Shown here piece after piece: positions 12,180 through 23,601 of a stretch of 64,000 bases of DNA (within the stretch, counting starts at the first letter, position 1; every line of letters begins with the position of its first letter). Under the pieces are notes generated by a model, which saw only the letters and a program-made list of their open reading frames with translations, had not been told where the DNA came from and ran no database searches. A program made the position numbers and the translations under genes. This DNA is from Cryptomeria japonica (taxonomy: Eukaryota; Streptophyta; Pinopsida; Cupressales; Cupressaceae), in contig NC_081413.1 of the NCBI RefSeq assembly GCF_030272615.1, forward strand, positions 723,505,649 through 723,569,648, read 5' to 3'.

Positions 12180-12191
12180 TGGTATCAGAGC
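12180..12191 (+). other. Element A primer-binding site (tRNA-iMet type)
   Basis: TGGTATCAGAGC begins two bases after the 5' LTR end and is complementary to the 3' end of plant initiator tRNA-Met. The same PBS is used by B, C and W in this window. Confidence 0.9.
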
Positions 12192-12223
12192 TAAATCCTG
12201 CCATCCTAAGGTTTAGCAATTAC

Positions 12224-13504
12224 ATGCAGTCACAGGAAATGGGTTCATACAGGTATTACACACGCAGCAGAGCCCTTCTTGAAGGAGAAAAGAGTCTTAA
12301 CAGGCAGTCAGATACCATGGGTGAAAGGCATACAGGCAGCCCACCCAGAGGCCACAAAACTGAGGATGAAGAGACTAGAGAATTTTTTAGGACTATGTCT
12401 ACAGGACAGCAACAGTTTTCTCAGGCTTTACAGGCACTCACCACCATGATGGAGCGTATGAATCCTCCAAACCGAAACAATTAGGAACCAGAGGACAATA
12501 AGAGTGTAGCCAATATTCCTAGACCTCACAGGGCAGTTACAAGCATAGTTGACAAGCCTTCAAGGCCTAATTTCTTGGCAGAAGAACCTGAGGATGTTGC
12601 CAAAGCTGAGGCAGAGCCTGTTTTTGTTGATAATGTTATGACGGTACATGAGTGGAGTCTTCTTCCCCCTGATGTTAGGTAGAATCTGAATTTTGATCAG
12701 TTCATGAGGCAAAAACGGGAGGTAGAGAGAAACAAGCAAGAGAGGAGGCCACGTTTCCAACATAGAGATCTTTAGTTTGCCACAAGCAAGCTCACTCTAC
12801 CTTATTATGATGGTAGCGGTGCAGTTATAGCTAGGTCCCGGATCCATAAATTGGATACATACTTCACATTGAGACCCATGATTGAAAGGGATGCAATTAA
12901 GTTTGCAACCTTACACTTGGACGGTACTGCACATGAGTGGTGGCATAACAGACTCATCACTCTCCAACATGATGAGATTACCACCTACTAGGAGTTCGCT
13001 GATTTGTTAGTAGAGAGGTTTGATAAGAAAGACCTCGAGTCTTACTTCTGGGAGTTAGCACAGCTGAAACAAACAGGGAATTTGGAGGCGTATGTTTCAG
13101 AGTTTTTGAAACTGTCGTGCATGGTAAATAACATGTCAAATCAACGATTAGTAGTTTTGTTTATAGAGGGACTCATGGTGCCTCTGAGAGGGTGGGTAAA
13201 GGCATTTGATCCCCCAACACTTCTACTTGCCATTAAAAAGGCACAGAGTATGGATGTGACAGCCACTCAGAATAAATTTGGGTCAAAGGGGTCAACATCT
13301 TTAAAAGATAATAGGAATTTCAGCAAAGGGAAAGAAAAATCAGACTTTAGAAATGATTACAAACCAAAACCAGCAGCCCCTCCATTAGATCGCGAGACAC
13401 TTAAAAATTTAACACAGAAGAAACTCTGTTTTTATTGCAAAGGTCCATATGATGCCAACCATGATTGTCCTTTGAGGCCTAAGGGCAGGGCAATAGAGTA
13501 ATGT
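12224..13504 (+). pseudogene. gag: Element A gag, disrupted
   Basis: The capsid-type gag domain is readable (LHLDGTAHEWW, then the ...WELAQLKQTG and LRGWVKAFDPPTL stretches) and is clearly homologous to B's gag. A zinc knuckle follows near the end (CFYCKGPYDANHDC, CX2C...HXC form). In-frame TAG stops occur at about 12481, 12680, 12772 and 12990. The last part (13004-13501) is open but ends in TAA overlapping the ATG of the pol frame, a one-base frameshift relative to B, where gag and pol are one frame. Not functional. Confidence 0.85.
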
Positions 13505-15535
13505 GGGCATATTATGAAGATTCAGAATCTGATCATGAAGGTCAGCTTGCTGGTTATGAGGATTTAGAGGCTGAAAATGACACACAGGATCCTCCGAGAC
13601 TTGACAAAATGGATGCAGAAGGTGATGAACACCTTAAGGAGGCACTTCTCATGAGTATTCAACAGGTAGGGTCATTCAGAATGAGAGGAGTACTTGCTGG
13701 TCAGAAAGTTATTACATTGCTGGATATCGGAGCCACACATAACTTTATTGATGGCAGGTTAGTGGAGAAGAGAGGAATCCAAACAGAGGAGTTTGAGGGC
13801 ATCTGTGTGAGGGTGGCAGATGGTTACACTTTAAAGTGTAATAGGATGATTACACTCAAGCGGATGGAGAGGCTTGTACGACATGATCAGACTGAGTGGG
13901 CAGCAAAATGTATGATCATGCCCATACAACAGGATGCTCAGAAAGTTGAATATCATCCTGACATTCAGATACTGAGAACCAAACATAACAAGGTTTTTAG
14001 TGACATACAATTAGGGAGGCCACCAGATAGGGGTTTTGAGCACATCATTGAGCTAGAGGAGGGGGCGAAGCCAGTGATGATTACTCCATATAGACATCCG
14101 AAACGCTTGAAAGATGAAATAGAGAAAACCATATAGGAGCTTCTGGCCATGGGACATATTCGGCCTAGTAAGTCCCCCTTTGCTTCTTCAGTTGTTTTGG
14201 TGAAGAAGAAGGATGACACATTGCAGATGTGTATTGATTACAGGGTCCTTAATAAGCGGACGATCAAAAACAAATACCCCATTCCACGTATTGATGAGCT
14301 CATAGATGAATTACATGGGGCATGTTATTTTTCAAAGATTGATTTGAGATTAGGCTATCACCAGATTAGTGTCCGTGAGCAGGATATTGAGAAGATTGCT
14401 TTTCGTTGTCATTATGGACATTTTGAGTTTGTGGTTATGCCATTTGGGCTAACCAATGCTCCTGCTACTTTCCAGTCCACAATGAACAAAGTCTTTAGAC
14501 AACAGTTGAGGAAATCAGTATTGGTGTTCTTTGATGATATACTGGTTTACAGTCGTACTTGGGAGGAGCACCTCAGTCACTTAGATACAGTTTTGAGCAT
14601 TCTGAGAAGGGAGTCCTTGTATGCCAAGGAATCCAAATGTGACCTTGGAATGACTGAGTTATTGTACTTGGGCCATATTATCAGTGCAAAGGGAGTGCAG
14701 ATGGATCCTGAGAAGATTTGTGCTATTGTAGATTGGCCTACTCCAGTGAACGTTACTCAGTTGCGTGGGTTCTTGGGCCTATGTGGTTTCTACCGCCGTT
14801 TTGTTAACATTTATTCACGCCATGTGTCACCTTTGACAGACTTGATAAAAAATGGTGCCTTCTTATGGACTCCTGAGGCCCAGGAGTGTTTTGAGAGGTT
14901 CAAGGAGCTCATGACTTCATGTCCAGTACTTGCTACACCTGACTTCTCGAAGTCATTTGAGTTACAGTGTGATGCCTTTGGTGAGGGCATTGGTGCGGTG
15001 CTTATGCAGGACAAGCACCCTATTGCATATGAGAGCAGGAAACTTCGTGGACCTGAGAGGAGTTACAGCATTTATGATAAGGAAATGTTGGCTATAATGC
15101 ATGCACTGGCCAAATTTAGATAGTACTTAGTGGGCAGCAAGTTTTGCATTAAGATTGACCACAATAGTTTGAGACATTTCCTTGGGCAGCGTGACTTAAA
15201 TGACAGGCAGCAAAAGTGGGTCAGCAAACTTTAGGCTTATAACTTTGATATTTCCTATATCAAAGGCACACAGAATGTAGTTGCAGATGCCTTATCATGT
15301 TGTCCCCACTTGAGTTCTATGGTCCAGATAGCGGAGGATTGGCAGCATATTATATTGGCAAAGTATGCCAAAGATAGCTGGGCTGTAGGTTTGATAGAGG
15401 GATCGGTAGTGGACAACAGGTATACAGTTGTAAATGACTTGATCATTTACAAGGGCAGAGTATACTTGATCCCAGGATTAGAGTTGAGGAGTAGGGTATT
15501 GCGGTTCTTTCATGATGAACCAATGGCAGGACATC
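13501..15535 (+). pseudogene. pol: Element A protease-RT-RNase H, disrupted
   Basis: One frame (13501 to 15535) with few stops. The protease active site reads LLDIGATHNFI, so the catalytic DTG is DIG, and about 65 residues after it present in B (including the VILGMTW strand) are deleted. RT is good: the fingers stretch from 14149, then [10 protein letters not shown] with the catalytic DD at about 14533. RNase H follows (ending DHNSLRHF and NVVADALS) with stops at 14134, 15121 and 15232. The frame is cut at 15535 by a solo LTR insertion and resumes at 17001. Confidence 0.85.
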
Positions 15536-17000
15536 TGTGATAACCCCTACGGTATCACGAGATGTAAAATCACTTGTGTGGATTAATTAAATAAGGTTAT
15601 TGTAAATGAATAATTAAAATGATAATCTAATTAATCTATGAAAAATTAAGGAAATATATTTAATTTGTTTTAATAAAGGAAATATTATTTAAATAATTAA
15701 TATATATTTGAATGGAAAGATATTTAAATATATTTTGATATGTAATATTTAATATATTTAAATGAAATGTATTTAATATTTAATATATTTAAAAAGAAAC
15801 AATATATAATATTTAATATATTTAATATATATATATTACAAAAAAAACATGACTTAAATAAACCCGATATGGGCTGGGTTACTTCCGCACGAAGTGGTGC
15901 GTGGGTAACCGCAGCCTAGGCTGTGATTACCCCCGCATCCCTTGATGTGGAAGGGGCTCGTGGAGGGGCACAACCCCTCACGGGTTATATAAGGTAGCAA
16001 CGGTAAAGGTTAAAAGCAGGACGGGAAGGGAGTGAACTAGAGATAAAGCTTCCGCTGCGGGCGAAAGGTAAGAAACAAGTTTTTTCTTATATTAAAATAT
16101 AAGTATATTAGTTGATGTGTCATATTAGTTAATGTGTAATACTCATTAACATTAGTTAATGAGTAATGTGTAATGCTCATGAATATGTGATGTTAATTGT
16201 TGTCCAGTGAATATATATATATATATATATATTAATTGATGTATAATATTCACTGGTCATTAAATATAGGTAAAGGATATAATCATGTTAATTGTTGTAT
16301 ACACAAGTTTACACATTAGGAAGGATTATGTAATACAAAGGTATTTAATGAAATGTAATGCATATGTTAAAGATGGTAAAGCACATTGATATATATATAA
16401 GTTAAAGAACACATTAGGAATCCATGTTAACACAAAGGGATAGATTATGAACTGAAAATTGATATGCATATGTATGGCTTGGTTGATTAAAACTCAACCA
16501 AGAAGAGACGGATCTGGCCGATCCCCTTTGAGGACTTGGATGATGGAGGCATCACCCAAGGCAAGGAATAGACAAGGGTCTTCCTTGGATGGCTTGGGTG
16601 TAAGAGGTTACACCCAAGACAGGACTAGATGGATCTGGTCGATCCCCTCTGAGGACTTGGATGATGGAGGCATCACCCAAGGCAAGGAATAGACAAGGGT
16701 CTTCCTTGGATGGCTTGGGTGTAAGAGGTTACACCCAAGACAGGATTTGAACTCATCTTCGATTTCCCGGAGGGCTTGGGACCAAGGGGTTCCAAGAAGG
16801 CGAGCTTCACGGCCGCCTAAGGACATACTTTTGTATGGCATTCATATCCTTTTTTATTAGGTGAAAATGTGATTATGTTAGTTAAGTATTAAAGTTAGAT
16901 TGCAATCTAGATTACTTATATATATATATATATATATGATTGTTGTGTTCTAACAATATGTTTTGCAAGTTAATGATCTCTAACTAGTAGGGACATTACA
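15536..17000 (+). mobile_element. Nested solo LTR in element A (TSD ACATC)
   Basis: Starts TGTGATAACCCC and ends GGGACATTACA, 1,465 bp, flanked by a perfect 5-bp duplication ACATC (15531-15535 and 17001-17005) that lies exactly where A's integrase frame is broken. No PBS, PPT or coding region, so a solo LTR left by LTR-LTR recombination. A TATA box TATATAAG (15986-15993) gives plus orientation. It contains a 121-bp direct duplication (about 16505-16744) and TA microsatellites (16208-16231, 16917-16938). Confidence 0.92.
16505..16744 (+). repeat. 121-bp tandem duplication inside the solo LTR
   Basis: Two near-identical copies, recognisable by GAGGACTTGGATGATGGAGG at 16530 and 16651. It lies downstream of the TATA box, in the presumed R-U5 part. 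Both copies end in GTAAGAGGTTACACCCAAGA. Confidence 0.9.
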
Positions 17001-17005
17001 ACATC

Positions 17006-18265
17006 CCGGGTTTTTCAAAACCTACAGACAGGTTCGTGAGCACTTCACTTGGAAAGGGCTTAAGGCGGATGTTCTGCAGTACGTTAGAGAGTGCCCTGTT
17101 TGTCAGCAGAATAAATAGGAGCATACATACCCTGCTGGTTTACTTCAGCCACTTCCAATCCCTGACAGGAAGTGGGAATGTTTGTCTATGGATTTTATCA
17201 CAGGGTTGCCGAGAGCACAGGGACGTGATTGCATATTTGTGATTGTGGATCGTTTGACAAAGTATGCCCACTTCTATCCGATCACTACCACTTATTGAGC
17301 TATTCAGGTGGCAGAGTTGTTCTTCAGAGAGGTATTTAGATTACATGGCTTGCCTCGAACTATTGTCAGTGATAGAGACACTCGGTTTTTGAGCCACTTT
17401 TGGCTGGAGCTCTTCAGACTCTGTGGGACCGAGCTTACACCGAGCACCAGTTACCACCCTTAGACTGATGGTTAGACAGAGATAGTTAACAAATGGGTGG
17501 AGGGACCTCAGGAACTATATTTCAGGGCAGTAGAATGCGTGGGTGAAGTGGATTTACCTTTGTGAGTATTGTTACAATACCACGCACCACATGTCTATTC
17601 AGATGACACCATTTACAACACTGTATGGGTACGAGCCTCCTAGTTTCATTGACTAATTGTTGAGTGACAGTAGAGTGCCTAGTGCGGGAGACATGATACA
17701 TGAGAGCCAGGACATTGTGAAGACTCTCCAGGAAAATATAGCCAAGGCACAGAATCAACAAAAGCAATATGCTGATTAGAAGATGACAGAGAAGTCATTT
17801 GAGGTAGGAGACATGGTGTATTTGATGTTGCAGCCTTATTGACAGTCTACTCTCAGGAGGAGTGGAGCAGAGAAGCTCAAGCCACGATATTATGGCCCTT
17901 TTAGAGTGATTAGACGTATTGGTGAGGTGGCTTATGAGTTGGATTTACCGGCAGATAGCAGAGTACACAATGTATTTCACGTGTCACGTCTCAAAAAGGC
18001 GTTGGGACACCGTATTGTACCTTCCACGGTTTTACCACCCCTAGATGATGAGGGGAAGTTGATACTCGTACCTGAGGCTATCATTGAGTTCAGGGAAAGG
18101 AATTTCAGGAGACGTACTATCACAGAGTACTTGATGAAATGGAAGAATTTCCCAGTAGAGGATGCTACTTGGGAGAGCGAGGAGATTTTACAGCATCCGG
18201 AGTTGAGATTGCTTGAGGACAAGCAATTTCAAGAGGGGCGGACTGTGATGTCCCCTTCTAGTTGA
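17006..18265 (+). pseudogene. Element A integrase and chromodomain, disrupted
   Basis: Continues pol after the solo LTR: HHCC region (ending ECPVCQQNK), then catalytic core motifs [10 protein letters not shown] and VSDRDTRF and a TEIVNKW glutamate motif, interrupted by TAG stops (two of them in the YHPQTDGQ region) and frameshifts between about 17500 and 17900. From 17906 to 18265 the frame is open again: a GPY/F-type module, the [10 protein letters not shown] stretch, then a chromodomain (AIIEFRERNFRRR to KNFPVEDATWE). Chromodomains of chromoviruses are thought to guide integration to particular chromatin. The stop lies inside the 3' LTR. Confidence 0.85.
18231..18243 (+). other. Element A polypurine tract
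   Basis: AAGAGGGGCGGAC immediately precedes the TGTGATG of the 3' LTR. It is the expected primer for plus-strand DNA synthesis and overlaps the end of the chromodomain frame, as in B. Confidence 0.85.
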
Positions 18266-19582
18266 CATCTGTTAGTTGAGTAGATTAGCCTATCACTGAC
18301 CCTTGTAGGTTGATGAGGTTGGTTAGAGGGTCCTCCGGAGTTTGGTTTGTTATCTTCAGAGCGAGCACTCCAGGTTTGGTTTTCGTTTGAGGTCTCCAGG
18401 AATTCGTTTGAAATACTTTCTATTTTTAGCAGTCCTGCTATTTATAGCCAGTGGGTTGGGCAGGGATGGAGTATGGTTTGGCAGTCTCCAGTTCAGACGA
18501 CAGGCAATTCTGATGAGTACTTAGAGAGATATTAATATTTAATTATTTTTAATTAAATATTAAATGGGCGAACTTTAATGTTTAATTGTTTTAAAAAGTC
18601 CACTTTAAGTCATAACTTAAATGAGGGTCCATCTCTCATCAGATGGGGCCATTTTTATATTAAATGGAAAAGTGATTTATTTTTGACACTTCAATAGTCA
18701 AAAATTAAATATTAAAAGTTAAACATCATTTAATGCCAAAATCGCACTCTTCTTGGGAATTGTGCCAAACCCTAAGTGGAGAGGATTAAAGAAGATTTTA
18801 GGTCTTCTTTTCATTATGTTAAGTTGTGATATTTTGTTTGGAGCTCTGAGAGGAGTTTTGGCCAAGGGTTTTAGCAAAAGATTCTTCTGCAGTGATCAGA
18901 GGTATCGGTACAGGAAAATGTGGGATTCTTGTACAACAACATCAGAGGTTGTGTAATATCAGTTGATCTTGCTCTTCCAGTTGGTTTCATTCAGGGACCA
19001 AGTTTGTGCTTATTAGTCAGGGAGGCACCGTTATTCTTCAGTATTTTGTTGCAGCAGCAAACAGGGAAACAGAGGTACCCAAAGGAGATATTTATTGGTG
19101 GCTGTACGGCTGCCTGGGAAGTAGCGCCAATCCCCTAAGGGTCTGCGATTTGCATGTTGGAGGAATCAAAAAAATATTATAAAAATAGCTGGAGGTGCGC
19201 CTAGCCTGGAGTCATCCATTGAGCTATCATGTTAGCTGTTCGGGTAAGTCTGGAGTAAGTTACAGCAGGCTGTCATTATGGACTGTGTGTGACAGCAAGG
19301 AAGGAATAAGGGTTTCCAGAATTTCGTGGTATTTTTTGAGTTCCTATCTAATAATGTTTGTTTATGTATCGAGGGTAGATTAAGGTTGAATAAATGTAAT
19401 AAGGGTTTGATCAGAGTACTACTGAATTATTATTGATTTCTAGCATTTCTCTATAGTTGCTTTTTGAGCTTGTAGTAGTTAGAGTATACTTGCTGTTCAA
19501 AATTTGCAAAGAACAAACTTAAAACGCAACAGGGTCAACTAAATTACAGTTGTCAGAGTTAAGGGCCTTTGAGGTTCTTACA
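18244..19582 (+). repeat. Element A 3' LTR
   Basis: 1,339 bp, TGTGATGTCCCC to GAGGTTCTTACA, aligning end to end with 10853-12178. It is followed by GTCTA, which does not match the ACCTC before the 5' LTR. Confidence 0.9.
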
Positions 19583-19659
19583 GTCTACTCTCTTCCTCAA
19601 ACATCCTTGTTCCCTCCTTAGGGAAGTGATGATCTACTCATTTTTCATCACTGATGGGA

Positions 19660-20410
19660 TTCTCTAAACATTCCTCTAACTATTTTTGGAAACCCGTGTT
19701 CTCTAAAAACATTAAATCTTCATCACATAATGGGGCTCCCAAAGATCTCCATCTCTGTTGCAGCTTCCTCTCTAATGTGGACTGTTTTCACTCCTACAGA
19801 TTTTGGGCCTTCTCTTGTAATAGGTTGCATTCCTTCTCATCGCAGTTTTTCAACTCTTCTTTTTTTTGTATGTCAATCTTCAATGCTTTCCCCTTCTCTA
19901 GAGTAACACAACTCAAATACTCTAGCATCAAACTCATCTATTTGTTCATTTGCATCCCATTCTTTTGTCTCTTTATCTTCATACCATTCATCTATCTCTA
20001 CTCTCTGTAACTCTTGGAAGACCACATTTAAGGGTCTTCTATCCATTAATATTTTTGCAAACCCTTCAATAGATTTAATCTTTCCTTGTTCTAACAATTC
20101 TGCCCCTTGGTTAATGCTTAACTCAATGGCTTTTCTCTCTAAAGATGGCTATTTCTCACAAGGTGAGTATTTATCCTTACCATTCTTTTTCACCTTCTCA
20201 TAACTCTTCAACATCTTTTCTGTAGATTTCTTTTTCCTTGCTTGCTTATTGTTGCATAACTCACATTCCTCCAACAGGCACCATAACTCTTCCAGCTCAA
20301 TCTCTACTTTTGCAACTCTTTTTGTTGGTCTTTTGTTAGCTTTTGCCTTTGCCTTTGTCTTATCTTTTCTTCCACCCTGATTATGCTTTTTCTTAAATTA
20401 TAATTTAATT
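19660..20410 (-). pseudogene. Unknown lysine/glutamate-rich coding remnant
   Basis: Read on the minus strand from 20410 there is a frame of about 180 codons with one TAG near 20148. It is rich in Lys and Glu, with a KTKAKAKANKRPTKR basic stretch, an EELWCLLEECELC patch and an acidic end (EWYEDKETKEWDANEQ). After the stop at 19873 the decayed frame seems to continue. I do not recognise a family. It lies between A's 3' LTR and an LTR-like start at 20793, so a fragment of a non-autonomous retroelement is likely. Confidence 0.4.
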
Positions 20411-20792
20411 TCATATTTTACTTCACAGCCTAAGCTCAAAAGCACAACTACCCCTCCTTGTTTCCTCACAGCTCTCCCCTTTTGCATATAGCAGATCATA
20501 ACAATAACACTGCATCAATCTTTTAAACTGGTGATACACTTCTCTCATAAAAAAATCCATCTTCCCCGTTCTTCATAGACATGGAACTTTCAGTTTCCTT
20601 CAACATAGGATGTAATTAGAACTCTAGAAACATAGCAGATCACTATAGAAACATAGCAGAACATAGGATGGGAAGACACGGTAAACACAATCATTCCCAA
20701 TGAAAGACAACAATTAGCTACTGTATTAAAATAACAACTCATACACAAATGCTCTTTTTGAATTAGATTAGGTCTTTGCTTGATTCAGAGCT

Positions 20793-21380
20793 TATTTGTG
20801 TAATGTCCCCACTTTGAAATAGAATTTAATGATAAATACTAACAATAAAATTAAAATATTAAAAATAAAATCAAAATATTAAAGAATATAATCAAATTAA
20901 TTAAGTTAATGAACGGTCAAAAGACATAAAATGAAAAGTTGCGACTCCCTCAAACATGAGATATAAAAGGAAGAAGAGAACCTCATTTGAGGCGGGATAA
21001 TTTGGGAATCAGCAGTGCAGATCTGATTGTGAAAGGTTGCGTCCCTTTCAAAGGGCAGAAATAATAAAGAGTTGTACTCTTTCAAAGGGTGCTAATGGTG
21101 AAAGGGTGTGTCTCTTGCCAAAGGGCATACATGATGAAGAGGTGTGACCTCTTCCTCACATTGAGAGATATAAAGGAAAGGAATCAAAAGCCTCTAGTGA
21201 CATCACTACCAATCTGATCAGATCAGATCTGTTATTAAGTTATAGGCAGTAACATCCTTGTTCATGGTGGTATGCATTGGGATATGCTTAATTTGTATGC
21301 TTAATATATGACGCCTGATAATGTTCTTATGCAGAATTTAATAGTAATGTTAATATAGACTGCAATATGTATGACAGTGT
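20793..21380. repeat. Possible LTR fragment starting TGTAATGTCCCC
   Basis: TGTAATGTCCCC is the terminal sequence shared by several LTRs here (compare 24858). Downstream are a TATAAAAGGAAG promoter-like motif near 20952 and degenerate repeats of CTTTCAAAGGG. No partner LTR or target duplication was found, so the call is tentative. Confidence 0.35.
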
Positions 21381-22464
21381 AGGATTATTGCCTCAGGAAC
21401 CAGGCGGCGACAGAAGCACACCAAAAATATGGAACAAAAGCTGAATCAAATTGAAACAAACTTATCCTTAGATGTTCATTGCATAAATTTAAATAGAAGT
21501 TGCCTACAACTTTGAAAAACCTTTTCTAAATGTTTATTTCATTAGGATGGTTCTTTGGCAATTTTATGTGAAGAAACTTCATTACATTTTCCCTATCTTG
21601 AGGATTCTAAAATATTCTATTGACCATAAAATTTAATCCAACATTTAATAAATCCTATCTCTACCTTGCTGATTTCTTCATCACATCGACCAAATCCACT
21701 TGCTATTACTTTGGTTCTTCCACAGGAGAGTTGGATGCTCATTAGTATTTATATCTTGCACTAATAGTGTTTGTAGATTGTTTATGGACGAAGAATGATG
21801 AATAAAGATGATCGATTTGTTAAAAGATTCATAGCTTCAACATAGAAGGAAGAAGATGCAATGACGAAGATTTGAATTAAAATGCAAGATTGGCAAATGT
21901 AAAAAAAATCCTGACAAGTGGCAGTTGCATTATTTATCCATGCCAACAGAAGGAAAATAAGCTAAGTAGTAGAGCACACTTTTCCAATGGCCAGGCCAAG
22001 GAGAAAAGGTGCTAAAGGTGGTAGAGAGATCATAAAATTGTGACTACAGGAATAGTTGAATAGTTAAGTGATTTTCAACACACGATTGGAGGGGCCCTGT
22101 TATAAGAAAACAGTGACAAAGGAGGCAATGAATAAAGAAACTATGCCATCAGGAAATTTCCTAGAATACACAAGAATCACACACTTTCAAGTGGCTCTAG
22201 CCTATAGCCAATCTAAAACCCTGCCCAAAGTGGCTAACAATGATGAAATAGCAGCAACTTAAAAGGTAAACAAACAAGTAAAGGAAGTTGCACAATTTAA
22301 AAGGTTGAGCCATTAGAAAATGGCAAATAATGAGTGAAATCATGACCAGTATATGAATGAAGGATAACACAAAAGAAAGTCACACTTTCTGCTTGGCAAT
22401 TCTAATACAAATTTGCAACTCAATATACCATGTTTTTTAGCAAGCTGTACTAGCCTCAAACTGT
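21381..22464. other. Intron 1 DNA without a recognisable gene
   Basis: Begins with a 55-bp copy of the segment at 10192-10247. One 64-codon plus frame (22068-22262) has no motif. The right edge is where homology to W's LTR starts. Confidence 0.5.
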
Positions 22465-22928
22465 ACCAGGCTGTAAGGATCAGACTTGATTTATAATTGA
22501 TCTCCACGAATATCTTTTCACATTCGATGCCCTTCCTTCATCTCCAGATTCATATTTATTTTGTCAAAGAGTCATACCCTTTGACTCTTGATGAGACGCA
22601 TCCCTCATTGCTTACTTTCCTTAAGTAAAACCGCAGCTTTTTACATATAATTACTTGATTCGCACCCTTTGCGTATTGATTTGGTAATTGTTTTAATGTT
22701 TATTCCCTAACATAATGCAATCATTCCTTAAAAATCTTTCCTATCAATTGCTTTGTGATTATTTCCAGATGCAAACTGAAATGAATTGCTCATAAAAAAT
22801 ATATTAGGAGTATTCTTACAATACTTTTTATATATTTGAACATCAAAATATCAAATGTAAGGAAGAGAAAAATAATAATAATATTATAAGAACATGATTT
22901 ACTTAACATTAACGAGGTGGATATTAAA
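22465..22928 (-). repeat. Element W 3' LTR, truncated
   Basis: Aligns with 30175-30631 from GTACCAGGCTGTAAG to the LTR end (GATATTA), with scattered differences. The remaining roughly 690 bp of the LTR are missing on the left. Confidence 0.8.
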
Positions 22929-22942
22929 GTCCACCCTTCCCT
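22929..22942 (-). other. Element W polypurine tract
   Basis: On the minus strand AGGGAAGGGTGGAC sits directly before the 3' LTR start. The adjoining AATTGCTTGTCCTCAAGC-like text upstream is the same kind of sequence seen before B's and Z's 3' LTRs. Confidence 0.7.
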
Positions 22943-23601
22943 AAGATTGCTTGTCCTCAAGCAATGATAGTTTAATTGAGTCCCTTAAATGGAAGGATCC
23001 CTAAACTAACCCCTTAGGTCCTCAATGTATATATATAACATCTTTAATTCACTGTGGGTTATCTTGACTAATGATTGGGAATTTTCAAGGTTTGTAATTT
23101 TAAGACAAGTTTCCTCTCATCTTTCCTTCCTCATCACTTGAAAATGTAAATGTTTGCACAATATCATAGATGTCTCTTACATTAAGGTAAGGTAAGGACT
23201 TATGTAGGAGGATTAGAAGCATGACACACATCTATGACCTCAAATGCAATGTTCTCTAGATAAAGCCATATCATCTTTGATTCCTTCTTGATATTCATAT
23301 ATTCTAGATTAACTAAAAATATAGAGCTAACACAGAGCATAATCTTGAAAACATGGAGTACACACATGGATATATGCAAACATGGAGCATACATATTAAG
23401 ACATCTATTGTTTAGATTCCTCGTCATTGCCTAGAATGATTTATTGATTCATCTTTACTCTGCAATGTGTAATGAAAATGTTGTTCTTTATTTGACAAGG
23501 AAACCTTCAAGTGACATATAACAATTTTTTAATGTTTTTAATTTTTGGTTTTTGTTATGGAGATTTTGCTTCTAGATCTGAAGGATAGGATGGTGTCATG
23601 A

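Larger units (their letters stand above)
10853..19582 (+). mobile_element. Chromovirus A (Ty3/gypsy), decayed full-length copy
   Basis: Complete LTR-gag-PR-RT-RNaseH-IN-chromodomain-LTR order on the plus strand. LTRs of about 1.33 kb start TGTGATG and end TTACA, with a tRNA-iMet-type PBS and a polypurine tract AAGAGGGGCGGAC. The pol frame contains stops and frameshifts, the protease has lost its C-terminal half, and a solo LTR sits between RNase H and integrase. Flanks (ACCTC and GTCTA) do not match, so the duplication has decayed or the ends recombined. It is a relative of intact element B, about the same layout and C-terminal chromodomain. Confidence 0.9.

Noticed and set aside
20793..22928. 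A complete left LTR of W starting at 20793
   Set aside because: Sequence from 20793 does not align with W's LTR start at 24858; homology begins only at 22465.
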